DNA of 64,000 nucleotides from Lactobacillus johnsonii (GCF_014058685.1 NZ_CP059055.1:1364001-1428000); one strand, 5' to 3'; positions 37,255 through 47,338 are shown, counted from the first letter of the stretch. Translations and numbers: made by a program. Notes: generated from the sequence alone by a model not told the origin.

Positions 37255-39654
37255 TTATCGACTAATGTTTTGTCTTATTTGAGCCTTCATAAATAGACGG
37301 GTGGCATCAAATTCGATATTACTGATCATTTCCTCAAACATTCTATAGCCAGCTTCTTGATATTCAACTAATGGATTTAATTGTCCATATCCTCTTAGAC
37401 TAATAGATTGTCGTAATTGATCCATGGCATCAATATGATCAGTCCAACGTTCATCTACAACACGCAAAATAACAACTTTTTCAAATTCTAACATTTGCTC
37501 AGGATCAGCAAGTTGCTTTTCTTTTTCGGCATAATTGTCTTCTGCAATCTGATAAAGTCTCTTCTTAAGTTCTTCTGCGCTTAAGTGCTTCATATTAAGC
37601 TTTTTAGTAGTTTCTTCATCAGTAATGGCAGAGGAAATGAAGTCTCTTATTTGATCATTACGCCAATCTTTTTTATCACCTTGGGTGTACATATCAATTT
37701 GATGATCAATAGTCCGTTTAATCATTGGCATTAAAACATTTTTCAATGATTTTTCTTCAGAGATAACTTGCATTCTTTCCCCGTAAATAATTTCACGTTG
37801 CGTACGCATAACATCATCGTATTGTAAAGTTTGCTTACGGGTGTCATAGTTATTTCCTTCAACACGCTTTTGAGCTGATTCAACTTGTCTAGTAATCATA
37901 CGTGATTCAATGACTTTATCATCATCATTATCAGATATTCGATCAAGGAATAATTTTACTCGATCTCCACCAAAACGCTTCATCAAATCGTCTTCTAGAG
38001 AAAGATAAAATCTTGTTACACCTGGATCCCCTTGACGACCGGATCTACCACGAAGCTGATTATCAATACGACGAGACTCATGACGCTCAGTACCAATAAC
38101 AGCTAAACCGCCTAATTCTTTAACACCGGGTCCTAATTTAATATCAGTACCACGACCAGCCATGTTAGTAGCAATGGTAACTGCTCCTCTTTGACCGGCA
38201 TTCATAATGATCTCTGCTTCTTTAGCATGGTTTTTAGCATTCAAAACTGCGTGTGGAATACCTGCTTGATTAAGCATTTGACTTAAACGTTCAGAGCTTT
38301 CAATAGCTACAGTACCAACCAATACAGGTTGTCCTTTTGCATGACGTTCCTTAATTTCTTTTACTACAGCTTCAAATTTAGAATCTAAAGTTGGATATAA
38401 AATATCAGGCAAGTCTTTACGAGCAATTGGACGGTTAGTTGGAATAGTGATTACTTCCATGTTATAGATTTCACGAAATTCTTCTTCTTCCGTCTTCGCT
38501 GTACCTGTCATACCTGCCAGCTTTTTATACATTCTAAAGAAGTTCTGGTAAGTAATGGTTGCTTGAGTTTTAGACTCTTCTTGAATCTTAACCCCTTCTT
38601 TTGCCTCAATAGCCTGGTGAAGTCCATCAGAATAACGACGGCCTTCCATTACACGTCCAGTGAAAGAATCAACAATCATAACTTCGCCATTTTGAACCAC
38701 ATAGTCGATATCTTTCAACATAATGTAGTTAGCTCTTAAAGCTTGATCAATATGGTGAACTAAGACTTGGTTATCAATATCATACAGGTTCTTCAAACCA
38801 AAGTGTTCACAAGCTTTTTTGATTCCTTGATTGGTCAAATTAATTGTTTTAGTTGGCCAATCAATCTTGTAGTCACCATGGTCTTCATCATCATCTACAT
38901 CGTCATCACTTTTATCTTCAACTAAAGTTTTAACAAAACGATCAGCACGAATATATTCACTGTTTGCTTGCTCTGCTTGTCCAGAAATAATTAACGGTGT
39001 TCTAGCCTCATCAATTAAAATTGAGTCAACCTCATCGATAATTGCATAGTTAAGTGGACGTTGAACCATTTGATCTTTGTAGACAACCATATTGTCTCTT
39101 AAATAATCAAATCCTAATTCTGAGTTTGTTGAATAAGTAACGTCACAGTTATAAGCATCTCTCTTTTCATCTGCAGACATTGAATTAAGGTTTAACCCTA
39201 CAGATAAACCGAGCCATTTATATAATTGCCCCATTTCGCTTTCGTCACGGCTAGATAGGTATTCATTAACTGTTACCACATGAACACCTTTCCCCGTTAG
39301 AGCATTTAAATAAACTGGCAAAGTAGCAGTTAAGGTCTTACCTTCTCCAGTCATCATTTCTGCGATATTACCGTAATGAAGTGCAATACCACCAATAATT
39401 TGAACACGGAAAGGATATAATCCTAAAACTCTTTTTGCACCTTCACGTGCTGTAGCAAATGCTTCTGGTAGAATATCGTCTAACGTTTCACCATTTTTTA
39501 AACGCTTACGGAATTCTGGTGTCTTTGCTTGGAGCTGCTCATCAGATAATTTTTCGTACTCGTCTCCTAAAGATTCTACCTTAGTTGCTAATTTTTCAAA
39601 TTTCTTTAATTCTCTTCTATCGTTATCGTAAATTTTTTTAAGAATATTAGCCAT
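37255..39654 (-). CDS. secA: Preprotein translocase ATPase SecA
   Basis: Motor of the Sec export pathway at the membrane. It has 799 residues. Walker [10 protein letters not shown] lies near 100 and Walker B DEVD in [27 protein letters not shown] and [20 protein letters not shown] belong to the helicase and preprotein-binding parts. The chain ends at [11 protein letters not shown], soon after the helical domain. It therefore lacks the C-terminal linker and the CxCxxxxxxxxCC zinc motif found in E. coli and B. subtilis SecA. The start ATG at 39654 follows AAGGACC. Exported clients in this window include the LPXTG protein. Confidence 0.97.
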   Translation of the reverse strand: MANILKKIYDNDRRELKKFEKLATKVESLGDEYEKLSDEQLQAKTPEFRKRLKNGETLDDILPEAFATAREGAKRVLGLYPFRVQIIGGIALHYGNIAEMMTGEGKTLTATLPVYLNALTGKGVHVVTVNEYLSSRDESEMGQLYKWLGLSVGLNLNSMSADEKRDAYNCDVTYSTNSELGFDYLRDNMVVYKDQMVQRPLNYAIIDEVDSILIDEARTPLIISGQAEQANSEYIRADRFVKTLVEDKSDDDVDDDEDHGDYKIDWPTKTINLTNQGIKKACEHFGLKNLYDIDNQVLVHHIDQALRANYIMLKDIDYVVQNGEVMIVDSFTGRVMEGRRYSDGLHQAIEAKEGVKIQEESKTQATITYQNFFRMYKKLAGMTGTAKTEEEEFREIYNMEVITIPTNRPIARKDLPDILYPTLDSKFEAVVKEIKERHAKGQPVLVGTVAIESSERLSQMLNQAGIPHAVLNAKNHAKEAEIIMNAGQRGAVTIATNMAGRGTDIKLGPGVKELGGLAVIGTERHESRRIDNQLRGRSGRQGDPGVTRFYLSLEDDLMKRFGGDRVKLFLDRISDNDDDKVIESRMITRQVESAQKRVEGNNYDTRKQTLQYDDVMRTQREIIYGERMQVISEEKSLKNVLMPMIKRTIDHQIDMYTQGDKKDWRNDQIRDFISSAITDEETTKKLNMKHLSAEELKKRLYQIAEDNYAEKEKQLADPEQMLEFEKVVILRVVDERWTDHIDAMDQLRQSISLRGYGQLNPLVEYQEAGYRMFEEMISNIEFDATRLFMKAQIRQNISR

Positions 39655-39751
39655 TTAATCGGTCCTTAAATTTAAATTTTGTGCACAAATCTAAAATAAT
39701 ACTATGTAATTTTAACATTAATTTGTAAAAATGAGAAACCTACTATTGCAA

Positions 39752-39788
39752 GAAAAAGCCTCTTAAGCTTATCGCTGCTCAAGAGACT
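39752..39788 (-). terminator. Terminator of hpf
   Basis: Minus-strand AGTCTCTTGAGC pairs with GCTTAAGAGGCT (two G-T pairs) around an 8-nt loop, then TTTTTC. Confidence 0.85.
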
Positions 39789-39811
39789 CTTAATTTATAA
39801 GATTGTTTTAA

Positions 39812-40357
39812 TTATTCGTTAGTTTCAATCAAGCCATAACGACCATCATTTCTGCGGTATACAATGCTTGTTCCATTTGTATCTGCATCTTCAAAAACAA
39901 AGAAATCATGACCCAACAAGTCCATTTGTAAAACGGCTTCTTCTGCACTCATTGGCTTTAAATCCAAATGCTTGTTACGAACAATATCAAATTCTTTAGG
40001 TGCTTTCTTTTCTTCTTCTAAGTCTTCATAGAAGAAATCTTTTAAGCCCTTCTCACGACTCTTTCTGTTAATACGAGTCTTGTACTTTCTAATTTGACGT
40101 TCTAGTTTTTCAGAAACAAAGTCAATACTCTTGTACATATCATCAGTTGTATCTTCTGCACGTAAAACTAAGTATGGAAGTGGGATTGTTACTTCCACCT
40201 TAGCAGTGTGATCTGGATAAACCTTTAAATTGATATGAGCAATTACATCAGAATTGATTTCGAAGTACTTTTCGAGCTTATTCAATCTCTTTTGAACATA
40301 ATCTCTTAAGGCATCAGTAACTTCGACATTTTCTCCACGAACATTGTATTTTAACAT
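39812..40357 (-). CDS. hpf: Ribosome hibernation promoting factor, long form
   Basis: Dimerises 70S ribosomes into inactive 100S particles when growth slows. It has 181 residues from the ATG at 40357, chosen because GAAGGAG lies just upstream; the frame remains open to 40414. The N-terminal HPF/YfiA domain (YNVRGENVEVTDALRDYVQK) covers about 1-95. The C-terminal dimerisation domain (DIVRNKHLDLKPMSAEEAV ... GLIETNE) makes it the long form. The promoter carries a cre-like site, which would tie hibernation to carbon status. Confidence 0.95.
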   Translation of the reverse strand: MLKYNVRGENVEVTDALRDYVQKRLNKLEKYFEINSDVIAHINLKVYPDHTAKVEVTIPLPYLVLRAEDTTDDMYKSIDFVSEKLERQIRKYKTRINRKSREKGLKDFFYEDLEEEKKAPKEFDIVRNKHLDLKPMSAEEAVLQMDLLGHDFFVFEDADTNGTSIVYRRNDGRYGLIETNE

Positions 40358-40404
40358 TGTAGATTCTCCTTCCAACGTCTTATGACGTTTTTCTTTACAC
40401 TTAT

Positions 40405-40430
40405 AGTATAGCAAATTGTAAGCGGTTTTA
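40405..40430 (-). promoter_or_regulatory. hpf promoter with cre-like site
   Basis: Minus-strand -10 TATACT at 40405-40410. Just upstream, TGTAAGCGGTTTTA (plus strand, 40417-40430) matches the CcpA consensus with one mismatch. A short perfect AACGTC-ATAA-GACGTT hairpin follows in the leader. Confidence 0.55.
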
Positions 40431-40438
40431 CTAATGAT

Positions 40439-41110
40439 TTATCTGCTAATTGTAAAACTATTTATTTTACAATTAGGGTAAACTTCTAAAAGAGCATCTC
40501 GTGCATGATATAACGTTCGACCAGTTGTATAAATATCATCTAATAATAAAATTTTTCCACTAATATTTTTATTATCGATAGCCGAAAAGGTTTGCTTAGT
40601 CAATAACCGTTCTTCCCTATTCTTTTCTCCCTGAGCTTTCTCCGTATCTGACTTAACTAATAATTTCGTTAAAGGAACTAACTTTTGATAAATAGCATAA
40701 ATTGTATCAAATCCTCTTTTTTCTAGATGACTGGGCGAGCTCGGAACGGGAACATAATAGTCAGCTGCTGGTAACTGATCAATTAATTCAGCTAGGACAT
40801 GACACAAAATATAATCTCCATATCTTTTGTACTGCACCATAACATCATGGAAAGTATCATTATATTGATATAAAGAACGATTATCTAACAAATTGCCTGT
40901 ATATTTCCGCTTCCACTGTAGACAATCATTACATAGTCCTTTCGTATCTATTTCTTTATTACAACCTGAACATATTTTTCCTTTCTTTTTAACAAACTTT
41001 TTTAGACATTCAGAACAAGTATATCTTTCCTTGTACTTAACAAATAAAAACAATTTCTCATAGTTTATCTCTCTGCGAAAAGAGGAGTGACACAATAAAC
41101 AATTATTCAC
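40439..41110 (-). CDS. comFC: ComF family phosphoribosyltransferase-like protein (ComFC)
   Basis: Late competence protein that helps transforming DNA enter the cytoplasm. It has 223 residues. The N-terminus has paired cysteines (CLLC, CSEC, CSGC, CNDC) that likely hold zinc. The C-terminal PRPP-binding motif ILLLDDIYTTGRTL is intact. Its ATG overlaps the comFA stop by 4 bp, so the two are coupled. The last codons form a 12-bp perfect inverted repeat. Confidence 0.9.
   Translation of the reverse strand: MNNCLLCHSSFRREINYEKLFLFVKYKERYTCSECLKKFVKKKGKICSGCNKEIDTKGLCNDCLQWKRKYTGNLLDNRSLYQYNDTFHDVMVQYKRYGDYILCHVLAELIDQLPAADYYVPVPSSPSHLEKRGFDTIYAIYQKLVPLTKLLVKSDTEKAQGEKNREERLLTKQTFSAIDNKNISGKILLLDDIYTTGRTLYHARDALLEVYPNCKINSFTISR
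40446..40476. repeat. 12-bp perfect inverted repeat at the 3' end of comFC
   Basis: CTAATTGTAAAA at 40446-40457 and TTTTACAATTAG at 40465-40476 with a 7-nt loop. It lies inside the last codons of comFC, and no U-run follows on the minus strand. It may serve as an mRNA 3'-end structure between comFC and hpf. Confidence 0.6.
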
Positions 41111-42294
41111 TTATTCATCATCCTAATCTGTTTCATCGCTTGTCGGATATTTTTCGTATATTTGTGATAACAAAATAAAACTAGTCCATCTCTATCATCA
41201 GCACTTCTTCCTACTCGACCGGCAATCTGAACTAGACTTGGAGTATTGTAAATTGGGTCATCTGCCGCAATTACAATTACTTGAACATGTTTAAAAGTTA
41301 CTCCTCGTTCTAAAATCGTTGTTGTTAGTAAAATATCAATTTCTTGATTACGAAATCTAGCGACTTTACTTTGCCTTTCTTTGTTACCCGCATATACACT
41401 TACAATCTTTTTCTCTTTAAAAACAGCAGTCAAATGTTTTTTATATACGGGCAAATCTTTGATTCTCGGAACAAATACCAGAAGAGGTTTGTTCATATCT
41501 ATAATTTTCCTAATCTGTTTAATCAGAGCAGGATGAACTTTTCCTTTATTAGAAATAAAAGGTTTAAAGAAATATTTTTCTTTTGGTACAGGTAGTAATC
41601 CTTTATGAAATCTTCTCTTCAGCAAAGAATAATTAATTGCCTTACCTTTAGCCTGTTTTAGCAATTTTTTATCTGGAGTCGCAGTTAGAAAAAATGTACA
41701 TCCCTTTTCTTTTACAGCATTTTTAGCTGCAAAATGAAGCATTTTATTTTCATAAAAGGGAAAAGAGTCTACTTCATCAATCACAATCAAATCAAAAGCC
41801 CGGTAAAATTTTAAAAGTTGATGTGTTGTGCATATGACAAATTGCTCATCTTTTGCATCATGGTATTCACGTCCATGGTATTTTCCAATTTCCACATTTT
41901 CAAATGCTGCTTGAAAGCGGGGAAATAATTCATCAACTACGTCAATTCGAGGCGTAGCAATTGCTATTCGGAAACCATTTTTTAAAACTTCTTCTACTAC
42001 TTTAAAAAGCATCTCTGTCTTACCGGCTCCAGTTACTGCATGAATTAAATGATTTCGTCGTTCTTTAAAGGAATTAACTAACTCATTAGAGATCAACTCC
42101 TGTTGATTAGTTAATTTTCCCTGCCAACTTAGTGGAGTAACTATTTTAGGATAGGTACTTTTTTCAATGTTTCTTTCTAAATTCTTCTCTTCACTTATTC
42201 TTCCAACCCCAATACATTCTCGGCAATATAAATATCCATTAGGTAATCTTGCATCTGCTTTAGTGTTACATCGTTGGCATAAACCATTTATCAT
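41107..42294 (-). CDS. comFA: ComFA-like DNA helicase, N-terminal codons lost to a nonsense mutation
   Basis: ATP-driven translocase for single-stranded DNA uptake in competence. The intact frame from ATG 42294 gives 395 residues. A four-cysteine zinc motif (C6, C9, C24, C27) comes first. Walker A is TGAGKTEM, the DEAD-type box VIDEVDSF, and helicase motif VI QIAGRVGRS. In the same frame an upstream start at 42375 reads MSELKGRQ and then a TGA. The usable protein must begin internally at 42294, which has no good ribosome-binding site. Expression is therefore probably weak or lost. All helicase motifs are kept. It is followed by comFC with overlap. Confidence 0.85.
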   Translation of the reverse strand: MINGLCQRCNTKADARLPNGYLYCRECIGVGRISEEKNLERNIEKSTYPKIVTPLSWQGKLTNQQELISNELVNSFKERRNHLIHAVTGAGKTEMLFKVVEEVLKNGFRIAIATPRIDVVDELFPRFQAAFENVEIGKYHGREYHDAKDEQFVICTTHQLLKFYRAFDLIVIDEVDSFPFYENKMLHFAAKNAVKEKGCTFFLTATPDKKLLKQAKGKAINYSLLKRRFHKGLLPVPKEKYFFKPFISNKGKVHPALIKQIRKIIDMNKPLLVFVPRIKDLPVYKKHLTAVFKEKKIVSVYAGNKERQSKVARFRNQEIDILLTTTILERGVTFKHVQVIVIAADDPIYNTPSLVQIAGRVGRSADDRDGLVLFCYHKYTKNIRQAMKQIRMMNK

Positions 42295-42375
42295 TGCAGG
42301 AACTTTTGTCGTCTTACTATTTATGTTATGGTTATTTTGACTATCTATTCATTGGCGTCCTTTTAATTCACTCAT
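42295..42375 (-). pseudogene. Original 5' end of comFA interrupted by a stop codon
   Basis: ATG at 42375 with GGGTGAT upstream encodes MSELKGRQ, then TGA at 42349-42351, then an open frame (IDSQNNHNINSKTTKVPA) that runs straight into the comFA start at 42294. A single TGG-to-TGA change at codon 9 would explain it. Confidence 0.7.
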
Positions 42376-42417
42376 CAATATCACCCTATATTAATTACGC
42401 AAATGGAGGCGATTTTT

Positions 42418-43083
42418 TTGTCATCAAAACAACTAAACTATTTAACAATCAGTAAATCGGGTCAACATGAGATAGTTATCAAAAAAAGTAGATTCATCTG
42501 CTCGTTAGCTCGTACTAAAACAGTGGAAGAAGCCCAAACATTTATTGAGCAAGTTTCAAAAAAATATCATGATGCAACTCACAATACATATGCTTATACT
42601 TTAGGATTAAATGATAATCAAGTTAAGGCCAGTGATAATGGTGAACCTTCCGGAACAGCAGGTATACCTGAACTAAAAGCTCTGCAATTAATGAAATTAA
42701 AAGATGTGACTGCTGTAGTCACAAGATATTTTGGTGGCATTAAGTTGGGCGCTGGTGGATTAATCCGCGCTTATTCAAATTCCGTAACTGAAGCCGCTCA
42801 AAATATTGGCGTTGTAAAATGCGTCATGCAGCAATTAATTGAATTTACAATTCCTTATAATCGACTTGATGAGGTTAATCACTATTTAAATGAAAATAAA
42901 ATCCTAATTGATAATCAAATATATACTACTGATGTAACAATCCAAATTTTCCTAGATCTAGATCAAATCACTCAAGTTAAAGAGGATCTAATTAATTTAT
43001 TATCGGGAAAAGTAGATTTCAAGAAAATAGACCAAAGATTTAATGAAATTCCTGTTACTAATTTAAATTTCCACGAACAATAA
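42418..43083 (+). CDS. YigZ/IMPACT family protein
   Basis: Conserved protein of 221 residues, related to E. coli YigZ and eukaryotic IMPACT. The exact role is unresolved; some members affect translation control. The signature SDNGEPSGTAG and the VTRYFGGIKLGAGGLIRAY block are present, followed by a C-terminal ferredoxin-like domain. A longer frame opens at ATG 42403, but that ATG overlaps GGAGG (42405-42409). The TTG at 42418, 8 nt after it, is the better start. It is divergent from comFA. Confidence 0.88.
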   Translation: MSSKQLNYLTISKSGQHEIVIKKSRFICSLARTKTVEEAQTFIEQVSKKYHDATHNTYAYTLGLNDNQVKASDNGEPSGTAGIPELKALQLMKLKDVTAVVTRYFGGIKLGAGGLIRAYSNSVTEAAQNIGVVKCVMQQLIEFTIPYNRLDEVNHYLNENKILIDNQIYTTDVTIQIFLDLDQITQVKEDLINLLSGKVDFKKIDQRFNEIPVTNLNFHEQ

Positions 43084-43118
43084 AAAAGATTTACGTTGTT
43101 TTAACGTAAATCTTTTTT
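43082..43118. terminator. Bidirectional terminator between yigZ and tagO
   Basis: AAAAAAGATTTACGTT / AACGTAAATCTTTTTT perfect stem with a GTTTT loop. It serves both convergent genes. Confidence 0.9.
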
Positions 43119-44243
43119 ATTTGTATTCTTTTTATTTAATCGTCTCACTTTTACTTCAGGATCTGCACGTTCCATTTTATTAATAGTGTGTTGAAGAAAA
43201 TGCAGAAGTGGTTTATATTTTTCGCCTAATAATCCGATCGTTTCAACAAAAAGCTCAACTGCGAATAACAGACCTAAAATCAATAACCAGATCCCCCAGC
43301 GAGGAGACACTAATGAAAGCAATGAAACAAAAGAAAAAATAAGTGAAATTCCATAAATAGCTAACACAGTTTGACGATGGGATAATCCCATTCGCATTAA
43401 TTGATGATGCAAGTGATGTTTATCAGCTTGAGATATATTTTTTTTATTTAATTTTCGCCTAATCATTGCATAAACTGTATCAGTAATCGGAACACCCAAA
43501 ATAAGAATTGGAACTAATAATGACACAAAAGTTACATTCTTTAATCCTTTTAACGATAGGACGGAAATCATAAAACCAATATATAAAGCACCTGTATCTC
43601 CCAAAAATATCTTTGCAGGATGAAAATTATAAGGTAAAAAGCCCAATAAACAAGCTGCTAACATAATACACATAATTGGAACATAGTGTTGCCAACTCTT
43701 TAAAAAGAAGAAACCAACAATTCCCATTGTTACAAGAGAAATTAAGGTGACACCGGTAGCTAAACCATCTAAACCATCAATAAGATTGACAGCATTTGTT
43801 AAGGCAAGAATCCAAAAAATAGTAAGGGGAAAACTCCACCAACCTAGTTGAATATGGCCTAAAAATGGCAAGCTTAACTCTCTTACTTTAATTCCAGCTA
43901 AGAAATATACAACCAGGGATGCAACAAAAATCCCAAACATTTTTTGTCTCGGCTTTAATTCTAAAATATCATCAATCAAACCAGTTAAGATAATAACACT
44001 GGATGCCAATAATACTGAAAAAAGTTCATGAGTCGGAAAATCCTTCCGTAATAAGACAAATTCTCCAATATTAAAAGCTACAAATATTGCTAATCCACCA
44101 ATAGTAGGCATTGGCTTTTTATTGATGCGACGAGCATTTGGATTATCAACTGCACCTAATACAAAAGCTAATTTTCTAATAAAAGGAGTTATAGCAGCAG
44201 TAATAATTACTAATAAGAATATTTTAACAATTGTTTGAAACAT
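43101..44243 (-). CDS. tagO: Undecaprenyl-phosphate GlcNAc-1-phosphate transferase (TagO/WecA family)
   Basis: Membrane enzyme of the MraY/WecA family that starts wall teichoic acid or other wall glycopolymers by putting GlcNAc-1-phosphate on undecaprenyl phosphate. It has 380 residues and about ten membrane segments. Catalytic motifs visible are TGLIDDILELKPRQKM, NAVNLIDGLDGLATG, FLGDTGALYIG and HHLHHQLMRMG. The extra C-terminal segment after about residue 340 is charged. Single-gene unit. Confidence 0.9.
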   Translation of the reverse strand: MFQTIVKIFLLVIITAAITPFIRKLAFVLGAVDNPNARRINKKPMPTIGGLAIFVAFNIGEFVLLRKDFPTHELFSVLLASSVIILTGLIDDILELKPRQKMFGIFVASLVVYFLAGIKVRELSLPFLGHIQLGWWSFPLTIFWILALTNAVNLIDGLDGLATGVTLISLVTMGIVGFFFLKSWQHYVPIMCIMLAACLLGFLPYNFHPAKIFLGDTGALYIGFMISVLSLKGLKNVTFVSLLVPILILGVPITDTVYAMIRRKLNKKNISQADKHHLHHQLMRMGLSHRQTVLAIYGISLIFSFVSLLSLVSPRWGIWLLILGLLFAVELFVETIGLLGEKYKPLLHFLQHTINKMERADPEVKVRRLNKKNTNKKDLR

Positions 44244-44316
44244 AACAATCTACTTTCTTAAACTTCTTTTTTTCATTATACCTACACCCCAATATAAACA
44301 CAATAAAGCGGTAAAC

Positions 44317-44347
44317 AAAAAAGACGAATCTTAAAGATTCGTCTTTA
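44317..44347 (-). terminator. Terminator of rny
   Basis: Minus-strand AAAGACGAATC / GATTCGTCTTT with a 5-nt loop and TTT run, overlapping the end of the rny stop codon. Confidence 0.85.
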
Positions 44348-45967
44348 CTTAGCTATTGCAACAGCACGTTTTTCTCGAATAACCGTAACCTTAATGTTAC
44401 CAGGATATTCCATATCTTGTTCAATTTGATTTCTAATATCATGAGCAAGAATAGTAGTACGAGCATCTGAGATCTTATCTGGCTCAACCATTACCCTTAT
44501 CTCACGTCCTGCTTGAATTGCATATGCTTGTTTTACACCAATGTGTCCCTTTGCAATCGTTTCTAGTTGTTCTAGTCGACGAATATAGTTTTCTAGAGAT
44601 TCACTTCTAGCACCTGGTCGAGCTGAAGAAATCGTATCAGCAGCTACAACTAACTCTGCAATAAAGGATAACTTAGGAACATCATCATGGTGAGCAGCAA
44701 TTGCATTCACAACCAAATCTGGTTCATGATACTTTCGTGCAAGTTCAACACCAATTTCTACATGGGAACCCTCAATTTCATGATCAATTGACTTCCCAAT
44801 ATCGTGTAATAATCCTGCGCGTACCGCTATTTTTTCGTCTAAACCAAGTTCAGCAGCCATCACACCTGTTAATTTACCGACCTCAATAGAATGAGATAAA
44901 ACATTTTGTCCATAAGACGTCCGATACTTTAAGCGTCCTAAAATCTTTACCAATTCTGGATGCATCTTATGAATACCAAGTTCCATTAAGGCACTTTCAC
45001 CAGCTTCGTAAATATCATCATTTACTTCTTTACGAGCACGATCAACCATTTCTTCTATCCGCGCTGGATGAATTCGACCATCTTTAATTAAACGCTCTAA
45101 AGCTCTTTTTGCAATTTCACGTCTAATTGGGTCAAAACCACTTAAGACTACTACATCTGGAGTATCATCAATGATTACATCTACACCAGTTAAAGCCTCA
45201 AATGAACGGATATTTCTACCCTCACGGCCAATGATACGACCTTTCATATCATCACTTGGTAAATTAACAACTGAAACAGTTTTTTCAGAAACCGTATCGG
45301 CTGCACTACTTTGAATTGCATCAACAATTACTTTACGAGCAAAATGATCTGCTTTTGCCTTAGCAAGTTGATTACTTTCTTCAATCATTTCTGCTCTTTC
45401 CTTAACCAATTGGTCTGAAAGTTTATCTAAAACGATCTTTTTAGCATCTTCTTGATTCAACTCTGCAACTTCATAGAGCTTTTTCTCTCGCTCGGTCACT
45501 AATTGATCGGCTCTATTTTCTTTTTCTAGAACTTGAGCCTGCAATTTTTTAATTTGGTTTTCTTTCTGTGTGAGTTGTGAATCTTTTTGATCCAACAAAC
45601 TATCTTTATGATCAATAGCATCTTCACGTTGCAGTAAGCGATTTTCTTGTCTAGAAACCTCTTGACGTCGTTCATTAAGTTCATTATCCACTCTTTCGCG
45701 ATAATGATGAATTTCTTCTTGTGCTTCCAGAATTTTTTCTTTTTTTGCATCTGCTGCAGCTTTCTTCATTGCTTCTTTTTGTGAAGCAAGATCAGCTTCT
45801 ACAGCTTTAGCTTTACTTTCTGCATCTGCCAAGATGTGTTTTGCATCATGGGCTGCATTCTGTGCTTGAGTTTCCCACTTATTTTTACGGATACTATAGC
45901 CAGCACAACCTCCAACTAAGACAGAAACAATAGCGACAGCAACAGGAACTAAAATTGTATTTACCAT
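44345..45967 (-). CDS. rny: Ribonuclease Y
   Basis: Membrane-anchored endoribonuclease that starts bulk mRNA decay in Firmicutes. It has 540 residues. The N-terminal anchor ([20 protein letters not shown]) lies at about 5-25. A long charged coiled coil follows to about 210, then a KH domain with [15 protein letters not shown]. The HD domain contains [17 protein letters not shown] and [12 protein letters not shown]. In B. subtilis RNase Y cuts the cggR-gapA transcript, which is also represented here. It lies after recA behind a separate terminator. Confidence 0.97.
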   Translation of the reverse strand: MVNTILVPVAVAIVSVLVGGCAGYSIRKNKWETQAQNAAHDAKHILADAESKAKAVEADLASQKEAMKKAAADAKKEKILEAQEEIHHYRERVDNELNERRQEVSRQENRLLQREDAIDHKDSLLDQKDSQLTQKENQIKKLQAQVLEKENRADQLVTEREKKLYEVAELNQEDAKKIVLDKLSDQLVKERAEMIEESNQLAKAKADHFARKVIVDAIQSSAADTVSEKTVSVVNLPSDDMKGRIIGREGRNIRSFEALTGVDVIIDDTPDVVVLSGFDPIRREIAKRALERLIKDGRIHPARIEEMVDRARKEVNDDIYEAGESALMELGIHKMHPELVKILGRLKYRTSYGQNVLSHSIEVGKLTGVMAAELGLDEKIAVRAGLLHDIGKSIDHEIEGSHVEIGVELARKYHEPDLVVNAIAAHHDDVPKLSFIAELVVAADTISSARPGARSESLENYIRRLEQLETIAKGHIGVKQAYAIQAGREIRVMVEPDKISDARTTILAHDIRNQIEQDMEYPGNIKVTVIREKRAVAIAK

Positions 45968-46045
45968 ATTTTTACTATCGCCTTTTTTATAGAATTATTT
46001 CACACATTATTAATAATAAAAGTATCCGGAAGTGATGTCAATCAT

Positions 46046-46078
46046 ACAAAAAACCTTGGCCTCTAAAAGCCAAGGTTT
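46046..46078 (-). terminator. Terminator of recA
   Basis: AAACCTTGGC / GCCAAGGTTT perfect 10-bp stem with an 8-nt loop, followed by T-rich sequence on the minus strand. Confidence 0.9.
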
Positions 46079-46093
46079 AACTGTATCTGTCGA

Positions 46094-47176
46094 TTATTTT
46101 TTTTCATCGGAAGCATCTTTGTTTACTGGTACTTCCTTGTCCTGTTTTACCTTTTCAGGATTTTCTCGTTCTTCAATTGCTTTAGCATCAATTCCATAAG
46201 CTTCACGAACTTTTTCTTTTACTTCTTCGTAAACATCAGGATGCTCTTCTAGATATTGCTTAGCATTCTCGCGGCCTTGTCCAATGCGATCATCCCCATA
46301 TGAATACCACGAGCCAGCTTTCTTAATGATATCTTTATCAGCAGCCATATCAATTAACTCACCAGTTTGAGAAATTCCTTTCCCATACATGATATCGACT
46401 TCTGCCACTTTAAATGGAGGAGCAACTTTATTTTTTACAACCTTTAATTTAACTCGGTTACCAATTACGTCTGATCCTTGTTTAATTTGTTCTGCTCTAC
46501 GTACTTCTAATCTAATCGTAGAGTAAAACTTCAAAGCACGTCCACCAGGAGTAGTTTCTGGATTTCCAAACATAACCCCAACTTTTTCACGAATTTGGTT
46601 AATGAAAACAGCAATAGTTTTAGTTTTAGAGATATTTCCTGAGAGTTTACGTAAAGCCTGACTCATTAATCTGGCTTGTAAACCAACATGTGAATCTCCC
46701 ATGTCACCGTCAATTTCGGCTCTTGGTACTAACGCAGCCACGGAATCCACAACTAAGATATCAATTGCACCACTCGCAATAAGCGTATCTGCAATTTGCA
46801 GACCTTCTTCACCAGTGTTTGGTTGAGATAAAATTAAGGAATCAATATCAACACCTAATGCTTCGGCATAAGCAGGATCCATCGCATTTTCCGCATCGAT
46901 ATAAGCTGCCGTTCCTCCACGCTTCTGAACTTCTGCAACAGCATGAAGAGCCACAGTTGTTTTACCAGAACTTTCTGGTCCATATACTTCAATAATTCGT
47001 CCACGAGGATAGCCACCAACTCCAAGAGCTGCATCTAAAGCTAGTGAACCGGAAGGAATAGTGGAAATTTGAGTGTCTACTTTTTCACCCATGCGCATCA
47101 CTGCGCCTTTTCCAAAGTCTTTTTCAATCTTCTTTAAGGCAATGTCTAAAGCCTTCTTTTTATCATCTTTAGCCAA
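46094..47176 (-). CDS. recA: Recombinase A
   Basis: Strand-exchange ATPase for recombination, repair and LexA cleavage in the SOS response. It has 360 residues. Walker A GPESSGKT lies near 67-74, and [34 protein letters not shown] and the GNKVKPP-like [10 protein letters not shown] region follow. The C-terminus is acidic and Lys-rich. The start codon is TTG at 47176, preceded by AAGGAGGAAGAGAT. The promoter and SOS box upstream are good. The cinA gene that usually lies between pgsA and recA is absent. Confidence 0.98.
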   Translation of the reverse strand: MAKDDKKKALDIALKKIEKDFGKGAVMRMGEKVDTQISTIPSGSLALDAALGVGGYPRGRIIEVYGPESSGKTTVALHAVAEVQKRGGTAAYIDAENAMDPAYAEALGVDIDSLILSQPNTGEEGLQIADTLIASGAIDILVVDSVAALVPRAEIDGDMGDSHVGLQARLMSQALRKLSGNISKTKTIAVFINQIREKVGVMFGNPETTPGGRALKFYSTIRLEVRRAEQIKQGSDVIGNRVKLKVVKNKVAPPFKVAEVDIMYGKGISQTGELIDMAADKDIIKKAGSWYSYGDDRIGQGRENAKQYLEEHPDVYEEVKEKVREAYGIDAKAIEERENPEKVKQDKEVPVNKDASDEKK

Positions 47177-47205
47177 ATCTCTTCCTCCTTATTCCATTTA
47201 TAATA

Positions 47206-47235
47206 ATTATACTTGGTTTGACTACCTAAAAGCAA
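47206..47235 (-). promoter_or_regulatory. recA promoter
   Basis: Minus-strand TTGCTT (47230-47235), 18-bp spacer, TATAAT (47206-47211). Transcription starts about 22 nt before the AAGGAGG. Confidence 0.8.
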
Positions 47236-47243
47236 GAAAAATA

Positions 47244-47257
47244 CGAACTAGCGTTCA
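47244..47257. promoter_or_regulatory. SOS box (LexA/DinR operator) upstream of recA
   Basis: CGAAC-TAGC-GTTCA carries a perfect GAAC-N4-GTTC core. It lies just upstream of the recA -35 box. Confidence 0.88.
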
Positions 47258-47306
47258 ATATTATATTTCTCTATTTTTTATTACGCATTTTTTATTAATT
47301 TTTTTC

Positions 47307-47334
47307 AAAAAAAAGAAGCATCTCTGCTTCTTTT
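47307..47334 (-). terminator. Terminator of pgsA
   Basis: AAAAGAAGCA / TGCTTCTTTT perfect stem with a 4-nt loop and long T-run on the minus strand. Confidence 0.88.
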
Positions 47335-47338
47335 AATC

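Noticed and set aside
39675..39690. Palindrome TTTGTGCACAAA upstream of secA
   Set aside because: It is short and A/T-flanked, and nothing in its position relative to a promoter supports a specific regulator.
42403..42417. ATG start for the YigZ-family gene at 42403
   Set aside because: That ATG overlaps the GGAGG that correctly positions the TTG at 42418; using it would leave no ribosome-binding site.
44281..44316. cre-like TTTACCGCTTTA between tagO and rny
   Set aside because: It lacks the TG...CA ends of the CcpA consensus and no promoter is clear beside it.
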